Below are positions 51,824-63,555 of a stretch of 64,000 nucleotides of DNA, in pieces (position 1 is the stretch's first letter; every line of letters starts with the position of its first letter). The position numbers were made by a program, and so were the translations under genes. The notes beneath the pieces were generated by a model. That model had not been told where the DNA came from. It searched no databases and worked only from the letters and a program-made list of their open reading frames with translations. The stretch comes from Lepas anatifera. Taxonomy: Eukaryota; Arthropoda; Thecostraca; Lepadidae. Location: NCBI GenBank assembly GCA_034440635.1, contig JAOTON010002271.1, positions 620,001-684,000 of the forward strand, written 5' to 3'.

Positions 51824-52214
51824 TATTACTTATATGGTAGTAATAGCTTATATCTATGGGTTAGAGCAATAACTTTGAATGAGTATTGTTCCTTTTCTAA
51901 AATGAGTATTTCAAGGAGCGTGGTTATTAAAACAGTTTCCCAATCACTGATGAGCTACAACAAAGTTTGATCAGTTTAGCAAAGTTAGCTTCGCATAAAT
52001 TTGCCTATACTTCTCAAATTTTTATTTGATAACACTTTTCCATACAAGTTTGAAATCACTTGCAAGAACCACCAGCCAAACATGTTTACCTGCTTGGGCG
52101 GATTATTAGAAGACAGAAGCGACGAAAATACACGGTACTCTAAGCTCTATCTCGACACACAAGTTTGGATAGCAGGGATCGGAAGCCAGCTTGCTGGAGC
52201 GAACTAAGTCTTAC
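51824..52214. other. Downstream intron start of Ig gene
   Basis: Follows the donor GTAAGA of the 52215-52449 exon on the minus strand. No further exon was recognised to the left; later exons of the gene should lie at lower coordinates. Confidence 0.4.
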
Positions 52215-52449
52215 CTTCAGTCACAAACACGTGCACTGTTGCAGGGGTGAGCCCTGGGGCGTCGCAAGTGTAGAGGCCGCTGTCCAAAAAGGTGGCGGCA
52301 CGGATGTGCAGCTGCGACCTTGGTGCGACCTTGGCTGACCCCTGACCGGGCGCCGCGCCGCCGGAAGTGGTCTGTATCCGGACCCGGGCGGACTCTGACA
52401 GGGTGTGGTTGTTGCTCCACCACCGAATGGATGGCACTTCAGATATCGC
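52215..52449 (-). CDS. Ig-superfamily (dpr/zig-8-like) exon: second Ig domain
   Basis: Read on the minus strand: acceptor CCATTTCCGTTTCAG, then 235 bp of open frame starting in phase 0 (AISEVPSIRWWSNN) and ending GTGACTGAAG|GTAAGA in phase 1. It encodes the core tryptophan (RWW), a longer than usual Gly/Ala loop, and the D-x-G-x-Y-x-C motif (DSGLYTC, Cys at exon residue 62), then the last strand ATVHVFVTEG. Together with 63421-63555 it completes one Ig domain. dpr/zig-8 proteins are secreted or membrane-linked neuronal recognition molecules with two Ig domains. Assignment to this family is from motif memory; another two-Ig protein is possible. Confidence 0.8.
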
Positions 52450-55400
52450 CTGAAACGGAAATGGATGTGGATCAAATCACTTCTTACGAAGTGTGCCTAC
52501 AGCCGTTGCGGTTTTTACGGTTGGCAGCCTGAAACTCTAGTGGAAACGTCGAGAACGATGATGTTTATCTTGATTAGAGGTTTCGATTATTAAGTCAACA
52601 TTGACCAACTCAAAAAACATAGCAGCTTGTTAACAGCGAGAATAAATACAAAAGGGAAACATTACTCAAACCAGTTTGTTATTCAGTTGATGGTTTGACA
52701 ATTGCTATGGAAAACAAATGTGTATGACCCATCAATACTTTCGACAGTAAAACACTATATTTAACGGTTATTAGTGTTTTAACTGTGGAATCACCACTGT
52801 CTAGTTCCACGAAGTCGATTACTATAGTGGCTGATCGCAGGGCCATTATTTTTTTTATTTTTTATTTTGTTACAGATTGAGGTTTTTGGACTAATATACC
52901 ATCGGTGAGTCCTTTATTTGCATATTTTCATAAAACTACATATTATCTCATGATCCCATCAGTGTTGTATTACGCACGCCCCTGGTGTAACCTCCGGTCA
53001 ATCATCAGCTGACCAGCGCTGCCTCAGGGCGCTCTCGGCCTGGATCCGGCCAATGTCGACCCGTCCGTACCCCGGTTTAGTTCTTCATCCCGCTTCAAAT
53101 ATATCGGTTTGCCCAAAAAAAAACAATCTAGTTCAGTGACGTGCAGCGCACGCGAACCTCCGCAAACACCATACAAGCATGAGAGACAAGCGTTATCAGA
53201 GCCGAAAGCTATACGTCTCGGCTCAGCGTATAATGTGCAGCGTTTATGCTCCACATCCAAAAACCTCGTCACAATTGTAAGGCAGGAATTGAGGGAGGTC
53301 GTCACCTGCCAAGGCGTATGCTATCTATTGCCACAAATCTGGACAGAGAGTGGAAGACGACAGTTCATTTATCGTGTGCTTCAGCACTGCAACCAACTTC
53401 CATTTTTTGTGAGAAATGGTTGTGCAGCGTCCATCAGACTCATACGAGGGATGTAAGATGTTTATGTTGTGTAGCTGGTGCGGATATTCATTGCATATGT
53501 GCAAGTGTCGTTCCTACTGTCCCAATTTGCGACACGAGACATGAAAATCAGAATCTTTGGATGTAATCATAAATAATACAAATACATGTGCAGGTTAAAA
53601 CCTCCGGGTTCGGACGGGCCAGATGTGCCCATCTCGAGCTCAAAGCTTTGGCACAGAATCCTGATGTGCGTGCATACATGCCCCGAAGCGCAATGGCCTT
53701 CAACGTTCATGCTTTATGTCTATTTCAGTGTTCAGCCCATTTAATCTAACCTACCATCCACCACATACTGAACAAGAACAGATCTTAAACACCTCTTGAC
53801 CTTTAAAAATTTGGAAGCCCCTCCCTTTAAGGCAGTGAAATGCACTGGCACATTTTTTTCGAAGGCACCAAAAATGTAATATTTGCGGAGTGATAGCTGT
53901 TCTGAGTCAGTGCCTGTCTATAACAACCTAGTACACTGCAGAGGTCAAGAACATCTCAGGTTGGCTACCCACATATCCTTGATGCGATCAAAATGGCTAC
54001 CTGAAGTGAAATAAACTTTTGTGTGAACTGAGGTTTTAAATTTCTCGCAGTAAATATGTCTTAGAGAGTAAAAATTTACTCTCAATAAGTGAAAGTATAA
54101 AAGGAAGTAAATTTACAGTGATTTGGAGACTAATGAATTACATATAGCATACTCTTAGTACCAATCAGCGAAAGGTTAAGTATATATATAGAGATTATAA
54201 GTTGTGTGCAATGCAATACAAGCATGTGTCCATTAGCTGTCATTGGTGTTTATTTTCCAAATGCATATTTGCGCATATGATGTTCTCCTCAAACCTTATC
54301 TGCTTCAAGCTTCTGTGCAAAATTACCATGCATTTGATGATATTTGGGTGCGCACTTTTGCGCTTTTTATCAATGTATTCAATGTACACATAGCGTGGAA
54401 CGTCAAAATATTGGGGGGCCAAGGGCTTTGGTCATTTTTCCAGTCAACGCCATAGGTTAGGGTTAGAATCAGAATATTGGGGAATGGCCCCCTGCCCCCT
54501 GTTCCTACGCCTATGAATGTACATTTCCACACTGATACTGGCGCTGGTTTTTTTGCTTTGGTTTTCTATTTCACGTCTGAAATATTTTTCAAATGAAGTA
54601 AAACATTTATTACTGCATAATGACTAGCCTGAGTTAAAACCCGACCGATTTCGGGAACACCCGCCCCCGTTTTCAGGGAGATGAAGATAACACTATGACA
54701 TGAACCGAACTGAGCGAAAAACACGAAGACGGGGTACACTTTGAAGGTAATCTTAGCTATGAACATGACGAATCATTTTAGAACTATTAGCTCTAAACAC
54801 GTGTTATTTTTCAATTCAATCTCTTGATTGGCTGGCGTTTTAGAGGTGCGAAAATCCGAAGATGGTAACTTTGCCGATATTTGTATTCATTTTTGGTTTC
54901 GTGGTGGTTTGGATGTAAATTGCCTCTTTTATTTCCCGCTGTTTTTGTCTTGAGTCGAAAGTTAAAGTAGTTATGGCGTCCCATTTGATATAATGATCCT
55001 TCTTGAATGAATGTTCCGTTGTGACCTCCGCTGCTCTCTCGTCAATTGACCCTCGGATTAGTTTTTGTCGAGATTTTCGGCGTTCGTCTTGTCGGACTTC
55101 CATCATCCTTTTGCTTTCTCCAATGTATATTTTTATTACATTCCATCTTGTATACTGGGCCTGGTTTTCCGGTTGTCTATCCTGTCCTTTGGTTTGACCA
55201 GTAATTGTTTGATCGTTTGATGTGGCTTAAAATATGTTCTTACGTTGAATTTAGAACATATGCGTCAAATCTGTTGCGATACTCCTTCTACATATGGGAA
55301 GGATCATTTATCAATGGGACGCCACAATGACTTTACTTTCGATTCAAGACAAAAACAGCGGGAAAGGAGATCGTCCTATCAGAGGTTCACGGATTCTTCA

Positions 55401-55838
55401 AGGACGAGAAGCGAAGCAGACCTGCTCCGGGGTGGAACTCCATCGAGGCTCCACCCAGCGCACCAAGAAAGAATGCGCCTTTTCAGTGTAATGGTTTTGG
55501 TGATAAAGTGCGCGACCTCTAAATGTCCTTTACTTTGCTTTTAAGGGTGTCAATCGATTCGTTTACGTATAGAGCTGGGGAAAGTCGATATGACTTCGTT
55601 CCAAACAAACAAAATTTTACTATGTGGGCTGAAACACCCTACTGTACATATTAATCAGTCAAAAATGTTATAAAATACCTAATACAAAAAGACATGAAAA
55701 AATAATATGTGCTGTCAGAGTCTAATACCCTTAGTGCAACTGCTTGCTATAATCAATCATTGCTTAGATCATCATTGCTAAGATAGCAGACAACCACCAT
55801 TTGACTGTAGCAGTCAGCATGCTAAGACTTACGCTACT

Positions 55839-56873
55839 TTAACCCGCGCCCCACCGGGGGTCCGGCGCCACCTTCGCCCCACCGGGGAGGCCATCGATGG
55901 CCCCCTCTAACTCCTAAAATATGGGCGTTAGCGCAAATTTGCAAAGTGCAATAGAAAGCTCGCGTGAATTCAGTACGAAAATTTTGCATGTTTTAGTGCT
56001 CAGGTCAATGGTTTGACCTCCAGAGGTCAAATTAGGTCAAGATCGGCTATTTTCACTCAAATATGCAATGATTAAGCAAACTGGGCATAACTCTTATGTC
56101 ATTAGAGCTATTAAGGCCTGGTAAAGTACATTTGATAGCAAATTGCCAGTACTTTTTCCGCTATGTGGAACGTGAAGACCTCCCGCCAGTGGCTTGACCT
56201 CCAGAGGTCACCTCGTGACCTAATATGACCTGAGATCACGAAAGGTCAAAAAGTGACCTTGCCGTATATCAAATGAAAGCCAGTGACAAGACAAACACGA
56301 TGGTGTTTGTTTCAGCGCTCTAGCTTAATTAGGTCAAAAGTTATTGTCAAAATACTGTTTTTGACCTCTGGTGACCTTGGATAACCTTGGAAAAGTCAAA
56401 GGGCAAATATGACTCCTGGGATCCGTGAAAGGGTGTCCAAAAAACGCTGTTCTGAGCAGTCTGAGTATTTGCAATCATTTTTGTGGCTTTTATATCATGA
56501 AACAGGTTTTCCCCATGCTTTTCCAATGGGAGAGGTCGCCTTGTGACCTGACCTCAGGGCACGAAATCGAAAAATCCCGGATATACACCTTGTAGACCCT
56601 GAAGGGGTCATAAAGTGTGGGAAGTTTCCAATCGATCGAATTTGAAATGTAGCTCTTACAGAGCTCTAAAGTTGAAGTGAGGTGACCTTGGTTGACCTCG
56701 TCTGGTGACCTGACCTTGGGTGACCCGGGGTAAAAAATTCCAGGGATGATGGGAAAATGATGCAGGGAGGGGTAGAGCCCTCAACTGCGGTGCTGCGCCT
56801 CGTAGTTTTTCTGCTATCCCGGAAAAACCTTAGAGGGGGGCCATCGATGCCCCCCTGGTGGGGCGAGGGTTAA
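55839..56873. mobile_element. TTAA-bounded element, type T3, copy 2 (1,035 bp)
   Basis: Begins TTAACCCGCGCCCCACC and ends GGTGGGGCGAGGGTTAA, with inner GGCCATCGATGGCC inverted repeats near both ends. TGACCT/AGGTCA words are frequent. Non-coding. Confidence 0.85.
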
Positions 56874-57357
56874 GGATACATTTAATTCAATTTGTTTTTA
56901 AAGAATACATATAATTTAAATATCGCCAATGCCCGCAACCAAATATAGGTACTCAGCCAGAGGACAAGTAACTCCTAATACCACAAACATCATCCAGTAA
57001 ATCCTAGAAAGATTGAAGCAGATCAATGAGCATCACCATATTCACCTCCTCAATGGAAAATTTTGTGGAATCATCACAATTTTGTTAAGCTTATTTCGAT
57101 AAAATTGACTTAGGTAGGCACAAAAGAAAGCTATCTGCAGTTTACCTGACTTCATGGGCACCAAACAGCATACAATTTTCTAGGTGCAAAGCCAGAACTT
57201 GCAACTCTCATCTCCGCAGGTCTAAGGTTTGGATATCTCGCATGCACTTTGTTGAAATTTGTGCTGTAATTGACACCCTCAATACCACACAACTCTCATG
57301 GGCTTTTGAGATCTGGTAGACTTCACTTTGTCCTACGTTTCTCTGGCTGCGGCATAA

Positions 57358-57678
57358 TATATAAGAATTGGTAGTGGGTTTACCACTGGCAACAAAACCT
57401 ATTCTGATTTAGTTCAAAATCTACAGCCTCATATCATTCCAACCACCTCGACATCCTCTCCAAATTCCCGCACCAATCCCAACACCCACACAGCACCTTC
57501 AACACCAACACAAACACGTATTTCTGACTGTTTTCTTCTCGCTACTCGCGCGCCAGAAACGCAAAGCTTTGTGGCTACCCAAGTGGCCACCTGGTGGTCC
57601 CTAATCGTAATTTTCGTTGCCGGACTGGCGACCAGACCATCTCTAATTCCGTGTAACGAGTCCTCAAGCACAACGTAA
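57358..57678 (+). other. Open stretch with membrane-helix-like segment
   Basis: The frame is open from just after TAA 57355-57357 to TAA 57676-57678 (106 codons, no ATG near the start). A Thr/Pro/Ser-rich region is followed by WWSLIVIFVAGLA, which would suit a membrane helix. GTAAGC at 57675 could be a donor. It lies inside the Ig gene intron on the other strand. It could be an exon, a transposon relic or chance. Confidence 0.2.
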
Positions 57679-59404
57679 GCAGTGGAGTTACTATCTTATG
57701 CGGAGTAGTTTCACTATGAATTCTGATATAGACTTCAAAGTTTTCTCTTTTTGTTCAAAATAAATGGTCAAATTCATATAAGAGAATGCGTATTGCCGTT
57801 CTCATGCCATCGCAATTTAGAGTACCTTTCTCTCATGGCTTTACTTGGGTCAATTTCGTTGCCGATGTGGTTTCCTACCCATCTCTAACTTAGCCGTGAA
57901 ATAACGCGAGTGAGTAAGGATACATTGTTTGCCAGTAATTTGTATCGTCTTACACTAGTAGTTATAATGGTACCTAAAATTAGTCAAGGTAGCATTGCCA
58001 TGTTATGGATAGTTCTTTTTACGTGGCGGTAAGGTCGTGGACTTTAATACTTGTTTTGTGCTGGTAAGTGAAAATCTTGATCTCAGTCAATTATCTATGA
58101 TTGGCTACCTAAGTTCTGGTTCTTGAATCTCATTTGGCTACCCACGAGCGTGGGTGAGTTGGCGAGATTCGTGACCTCTGGTACACTGCAAGGTACTCAG
58201 TATCGTTGGATAAAGCTGCAACGTGATCCAGCACCTACACAATGTAAATTAATGGCTAGAAACGCTTCAGAAATCAGAATCCTTTTGACCTTACACTTGG
58301 CTTTAGCCGGAGCAATCTCCTGCTCATTTACACCGGAACACTTCCATCCGAGTGCAATTCGCAAACGATTGTCGCCCGATCAAAACCAGAAATACAATTA
58401 TTCAGAGTACGGAAGGATGAAAATATGAGCCAGATAATCATAATCAACGCCAACAATGCTCTATCTCTCAGTGTTTAACAGGAGGCGCGTTCATGATGTA
58501 TTCTGTTTGACTGTTGCTAATCATAATTTTACAAGCTCTCCCTGATGTAGCATGCAAACCTCGGAATAAAATAACACAAACCAGCCAATAGGGAAAGATA
58601 CGTGCCAAAACGGCTAACCACAGTTTTACAAGCCCAACTTCCCTTCCTTTCCGACGCTTTTCGTCCCAATTCCTCAGAGAGAAGTCGTTTCAACTGAGAA
58701 CATCGTCCAAGGCGTCGTATCGCTTCCGTATCATACGTCATCTACTGCCATTCAGGGCGCAAAAGTGCTGCAAGTACACACTCCTGGACCATCTCAGAAG
58801 ATTAAATTCCCTTGACATATAACATATTAAGGCGAAACTTTCACCAGCAGGATTGGTCTCAGCACGAGCCTGGATGAGGTTGCCTCGATCTAAACATACT
58901 TCTGAGGGCACGTGTGCTTTTACCTAAAATGGCCTTCATTATCATTGACCTCCGCATGTGGGGTGCTAACGTCTTTATGATCGCTAATAGATTCAAGGAG
59001 GGAAGGTATTCCCAAACCTCTCAATTTTCGCCAATTTTCTTGAAAAAACCATGTTTGTCATGATCATAGATACCGTTACCCCCCCCCACCCCCCAACCAC
59101 TATTCTACATCCGACACTGTTTATTATTGTCAAATCATCTTTAGAAACCTTAGGAACTATTGAAGTTTTGTACCACCCCAAAAACATTAGCTCGTTCAAA
59201 GTGAATTTCTCGAAAAAAACAATTCCAAAATTCAGAAGCTTTTCTTATTGTGTACATTTTTTGGGATGGACAACATTATAAACAAATAGATATCGATAAA
59301 CATATATCTATTATTAATACAAAAAATCATAGCAAAAACAGTTTCAGCCAAAGTCAGGACTTCGCTGTAACTGCTGCTCCGGCACGTCTAGCTTCTGGGT
59401 CAGG

Positions 59405-59975
59405 CAAAGACGGATCCAGGATTGCCGATGGGGAGGAACGGGCACTTGGTCCGGGACAGTGGCGGATTTAGCCGGTAGGTTTTTAGGGTAAGCCAAAAAG
59501 TCGATAAGCAAAAAAACGTTCCAGGGTGAAACATGCGGCCACAATATGCTTGTTTTTGCTATCCAAAGCCCAATGTTTACACTGAAGTTGATTGGTTCTG
59601 TTTGAAGTTGAGAGTTGAAGCACTGAAGCCTTGCTTAGAAACTAAGAAGGAGTATGGGCAAAAAGGAGGTCGACAGCTTTGGGGGCGGGGCAAAAACATA
59701 GTTTTGCCCCGAGCTTTTCCGTTTGAGGAGGAGGGTAAATGCCCTTTTTGCCCCCTCTCTCTGGATCCGCCACTGGTCCGGGAGACACCACTTTTCTGTG
59801 CCAAAACCTATTAGGTAGGCGCCTAATCCTATCGTGGGGTCTCCGATACTCGCATCCTGGAAAAGGGACGGGGCGCGACATTTAAGAAGAAGTCTTAAAA
59901 ATTGTAGGGGGTGCCGAGGGTCGATGGGGGACTCAAGTACCCCCTTGCCCCCTGGATCCACCTATATTTTCAGTG
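59405..59975 (-). mobile_element. MITE family M2, copy 3, interrupted
   Basis: Reverse copy of the 15529-15819 family. The right end is CCCCCTGGATCCACCTATA and the left end is near GGATCCAGGATTGCCGATGG. It is split by the hAT MITE at 59457-59775. Confidence 0.8.
59457..59775. mobile_element. hAT-type MITE nested in M2 (319 bp)
   Basis: Begins CAGTGGCGGAT and ends ATCCGCCACTG, flanked by the perfect 8-bp duplication GTCCGGGA (59449-59456 and 59776-59783). Insertion into the M2 copy fixes the order of events. Confidence 0.92.
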
Positions 59976-61039
59976 CTGAAGGCTGCACCTCCTCCCCTCC
60001 TGAGTTCTCATGAGCCCACCAACTTTCTTGCCTAGTTTCTAACTTCCTGCAACTCGTGATCCCTGAAAACCCAGGAGGATAATCGCCAACACTAGCCTAA
60101 CTTTTGCCTCCGGTATCTTAGGCACCAATCAGCTGGTCCTCCAGTAGGAAGTGCGTCGGGTTCAGCTTCCAGAGTTCTCATCAGTAACCGGGCAGATACC
60201 TCGGCATAAATAACATTGGCTTCCTGGAAGTTCAAGCCCAATGAAACCTCAGCCAAGTTTCATCCGACGCCGGAGTTATACCATGCCCTCAATTAGCGCC
60301 AGATTAAAAAGCCCTCCAGGGCAAATCATACCCACTGCACAGAGAGAGGGGGGTTAAACATTTAATTTAAATACTGACTTCGTCTGAGCCATGAGCAGTA
60401 AACTGCAAGTTCATATTTCATCCATAAAATCGAAATGCCAAGGAATGCCACCCGCTTGGGATCCGGGAGAGATGGAATGTAGGCACATGCAGGTGGACAT
60501 CGTGGGATCCGTAGAACGCTGCATTTGATGGTCCCCGCTCTTCTGTGATCGGTGACTGACATTGCAACCGATCCCGGACGACTACACTACATAATGAGGC
60601 CCCACATTTTTCTGTATTACTAACTGGAGGAATCCAAATTCATCGACACCAAAAGAGTCTGGGGACGGGGAAGCACCTACCCCCGCTTGGCGAACAAAGT
60701 CGGAATTCCCAGTGCCTCCCTCCTCAAAAGCTAGAACTCTGCCATTCTCCCCCACATCAAAGCGATTAACGTAATTAACGCATGCATTATCAAACGGATT
60801 GAAGCTATACTGCTTTTGGTATCCAGGACGATCAAAAGTTTAACTTTAGGGCCAATCCTACCCATCTCAAGATCGTTCGCACACATGTGCAGACATGTGT
60901 ACCTAAGTAACGGAGGACTAAACTGCCTCATACTGGAGTTTACGCAACGCCTCACTCATTGGCTGAGAGTTTAATCCTTGCGGCTGCAATTTCCGCCTAG
61001 GGCGACCAATGCAATAAAGCGCAATGCTTCGCTGTTCGG

Positions 61040-61432
61040 TGACATTTCCTCGAGTGACTCGGTTTGAGTCAGCCGGCTCGGGAGGGCCCTGAGTGTTCGT
61101 GTCATTTTGATGACTCGGTTGAGTCAGCCGGCTCGGGGAGGGCCTGAGTGTTCGTGTCATTTCTGAATGAATCGTTTGAGTCGTCGGTCGGGAGGCCGTG
61201 GTGTTCGTGTCATTCCTCGATGACTGGTTGGTCGCCGGCTCGGGAGGGCCCTGAGTGTTCGTGTTTTCCTCGAATGACTCGGTTGCGAGCCGGCTCGGGG
61301 AGGCCGCTGGTGTTCGTGTATTCCCTCGAATGACTCGGTTGGTCGCCGGCTCGGGAGGTCCCTGGTGTTCGTGGCATCCTCGAATGACTCGGTTGAGTCA
61401 GCCGGCTCGGGGAGGGCCCCTGAGCGGTCAGC
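61040..61432. repeat. 57-60-bp minisatellite (about 7 copies)
   Basis: Unit containing ATGACTCGGTTGAGTCAGCC, GGCTCGGGAGGGCCCTGAG and TGTTCGTGTCATT. The units vary by many 1-3 bp deletions, which makes open frames on both strands appear and vanish. Inner palindromes (TGACTCGGTTGAGTCA, GCCGGC) allow each unit to fold. Confidence 0.9.
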
Positions 61433-62245
61433 CGTGTGAGAACAGTCGGCGCTCGCCGTTTTTACACCGACTAACGCCAGTGTGCCGAATCGTATAATGG
61501 GGCTTCCATGTTGCGCAGGACCAATCAGCACTTCGTTAGCTTCTGAACCTTAGTGTTTTGGAGATGCTAGGTCTAAGCTGTATTTCATTGACCCAAGCAG
61601 CCGCAATCTAATTAAAGAAAAATTGATGAAAGAAATTCGTGTCGTATGTGAGTGCTTTTCTCCATAACAGTCTGGCGACTGCAAAAACAAAACTGCAATA
61701 TGAGTACCAGCACTGAGAGCACCATGGACGCCCGAGCACCAGAAATGTCAAAAGAATTAATACCACAACAGAAGCCGTGGCGGGTAAAAGTGCCGTCAAC
61801 GGTGAAAAAGTGGCTGGAGAGGGGTGCAGTACTCAGTGAAATTTTGACTACCCTGACAAAAAAACCTCCACAGCGTCAGACCCAAAGTGGACTGGGGTGC
61901 GTTGTGACCTGCTGGCTTTGCTCTCGATACGGGATACACTCTCGGAGGCTATTCTCTGTTTGTCCCAGGACAAACAGGTGGTGAAACTAAGTGCTATTTT
62001 TGTGAGCTCTAATCTGCACAGTCACGGCGCAGTTATCCCGCATTTCTGAACACGTACGACGGAGAAGCACCATTAGGCTACATGACGCAGTGACAGCCGT
62101 CTAATGACGATAAAAAGTTATAGTTCTCGGCGTGTTTGCTTATTTGGAGGCATGCAAAAATATACGTTCTATCACATCCAGGTTTGTTACGTTTTCGAGT
62201 TCCCAGTATGACACCCAACGTAATGTGATATACTGTGAATAGTAA

Positions 62246-63440
62246 GTGTAGAAATAATCGCCACGTGCCCTGTCTATATCGTTATTTGACTCACCTCGTC
62301 AATAACGCCACCTCGATTAACACGTACACTGGAGGGGCCTCGGAAGCCTCCCACCTATTTTTCAAAGGTGGCCGGAGGACTGTTCGCAGCCGAAAAAAAC
62401 GCTTCTTGGCTACATTTGAGAAAATTAAACGGCGCGTCATTTGGTGAGGTAATTTTGAAAATCGGTAATTGTTTTGGCTTATAGGCTTTCAAAGTCAACA
62501 CCTATACTTTGAGATCGCCTCAATCACGCGCTCGTACCAGCTCATCTGCATCGGAAACTGACTGGTGACGTTATACCGCCATATAAACTCGAATATATGT
62601 CAAGGTTACTGCACGTGAAGGTCAAGGTCAAGGACAAAGGTCTAGGTCATGCCAGCATCCTCAAGATCAATGACTCTAGTGCCTCCGGTAAAATTGTGTT
62701 ACCAAACATGACGTATATTATGCTATGACGTCATAGTTAATTCGATGTAAAGGTCACGGTCACAGGTCAAGGTTAAAAGTCATGAGTCAAGGTCGATCCT
62801 TATTTACCGCTCAATGGTTGCTAAGGTGCATAGGGAAGATTTTATAGCGTGATGTCACATGTCAATGGCCTTGAATGACCTTGATCTCAAAATTTTGGGA
62901 ACACTTTTAGAACCTTTTCGTCATAATTTTGGTCCAATTTTAGTACTTCATGATCTTTTTGCGCCAAATCACAGTTTTTCCAATAAGTCCCCAGCACGGC
63001 CAAGAGTTTAAATTTATGACCTCGTTTAACCTTGAATACAATGACCTAGGTCAATGGAAATTGTTTATAGAGTAGATCATTGCAGCCCTCACCCATCTCC
63101 CAACTGGCATTTTTCTAGGCCACCCCGTTTCCGAGATCTCAGTGGGGGGGGGGAGGGGCTTAGCGTTCCCACTCCAGTGCGCGTTAGTGCCAGATTTCTC
63201 TCCAGAGTGGGTGTTAACAAGGTATTAAATAATCCCCACATGCCTTGCCTATATCTTTATTTGACTCACCTCGTCAATAACTCAGCCTCAATTAACAAGT
63301 TCTCATCGCCACATGTCGTGTCAATATCGTTATTTGATCCACCTCGTCAATCACGCAACCTCAATTAACTTATCCTTAAATCATCGCCACATGCGGTGTC
63401 TGTAGCGTTATCTGACGCACCTCATCGATAACGCAGAGCA
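62246..63440 (-). repeat. Tandem copies of the exon/intron junction (3 extra donors)
   Basis: On the minus strand the real junction (CVIDE| at 63421/63420) is followed by three units of ~74-78 bp that repeat the last ~15 exon bases plus the first ~60 intron bases. The donor-like boundaries are at 63344/63343 (GACGAG|GTGGAT), 63270/63269 (GACGAG|GTGAGT) and 62295/62294 (GACGAG|GTGAGT). A T1 element splits the last two. The two GTGAGT sites match the consensus better than the real GTGCGT. Confidence 0.85.
62317..63217. mobile_element. TTAA-bounded element, type T1, copy 2 (901 bp)
   Basis: Begins TTAACACGTACACTGGAGG and ends CCAGAGTGGGTGTTAA; opposite orientation to 16544-17461. It lies inside the tandem array: the flanks join (CCTCGA-TTAA-CAAG) into a repeat unit equivalent to the uninterrupted unit at 63285-63302 (CCTCAATTAACAAG). 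This shows directly that TTAA was duplicated on insertion. Confidence 0.9.
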
Positions 63441-63555
63441 GTGTGATTTCGGAGCCCTCCTCGATCCGGTAGACTTCCGATCCCAGAATCCGTGCCACCG
63501 GCTCCACCACCGTCAGATCCACGAACTGGGAGAGGGAGCCGCGCCCCGTCGAGAC
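63421..63555 (-). CDS. Ig-superfamily (dpr/zig-8-like) exon: Ig1 end to Ig2 start
   Basis: Read on the minus strand: an acceptor ending GGCGGGCAG, then 135 bp (45 codons, phase 0 at both ends) and donor GATGAG|GTGCGT. It encodes the last strand of a first Ig domain (VSTGRGSLSQFVDLTVVEP), the linker, and the first strands of a second domain with its first cysteine at residue 41 (LLCVIDE). In dpr-type genes the same place follows a 'YECQ' exon end, which would lie beyond the right edge of this window. It joins in frame to 52215-52449. If this donor is skipped, the reading runs 14 codons into the intron and stops at 63376-63378. Confidence 0.8.

Larger units (their letters stand above)
52450..63420 (-). 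other. Large intron of the Ig gene (10,971 bp)
   Basis: Inferred from phase-compatible splice sites: donor GATGAG|GTGCGT at 63421/63420 and acceptor TTTCAG|GCG at 52450/52449. It contains a T3 element, an M2 copy with a nested hAT MITE, a 57-60-bp minisatellite, a T1 element and a tandem array of donor-like units next to the upstream exon. The stretches 52450-55838, 56874-57357, 57679-59404, 59976-61039 and 61433-62245 hold no gene that I can support. Confidence 0.7.

Noticed and set aside
53109..53456. 115-codon + strand frame
   Set aside because: Non-ATG-supported, no motif, no splice context, and overlaps another equally long frame.
62246..63440. Regular ~75-bp spaced repeats resembling a CRISPR array
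   Set aside because: Eukaryotic context, only four units, no conserved short repeat with variable spacers, and the units derive from an exon/intron junction.
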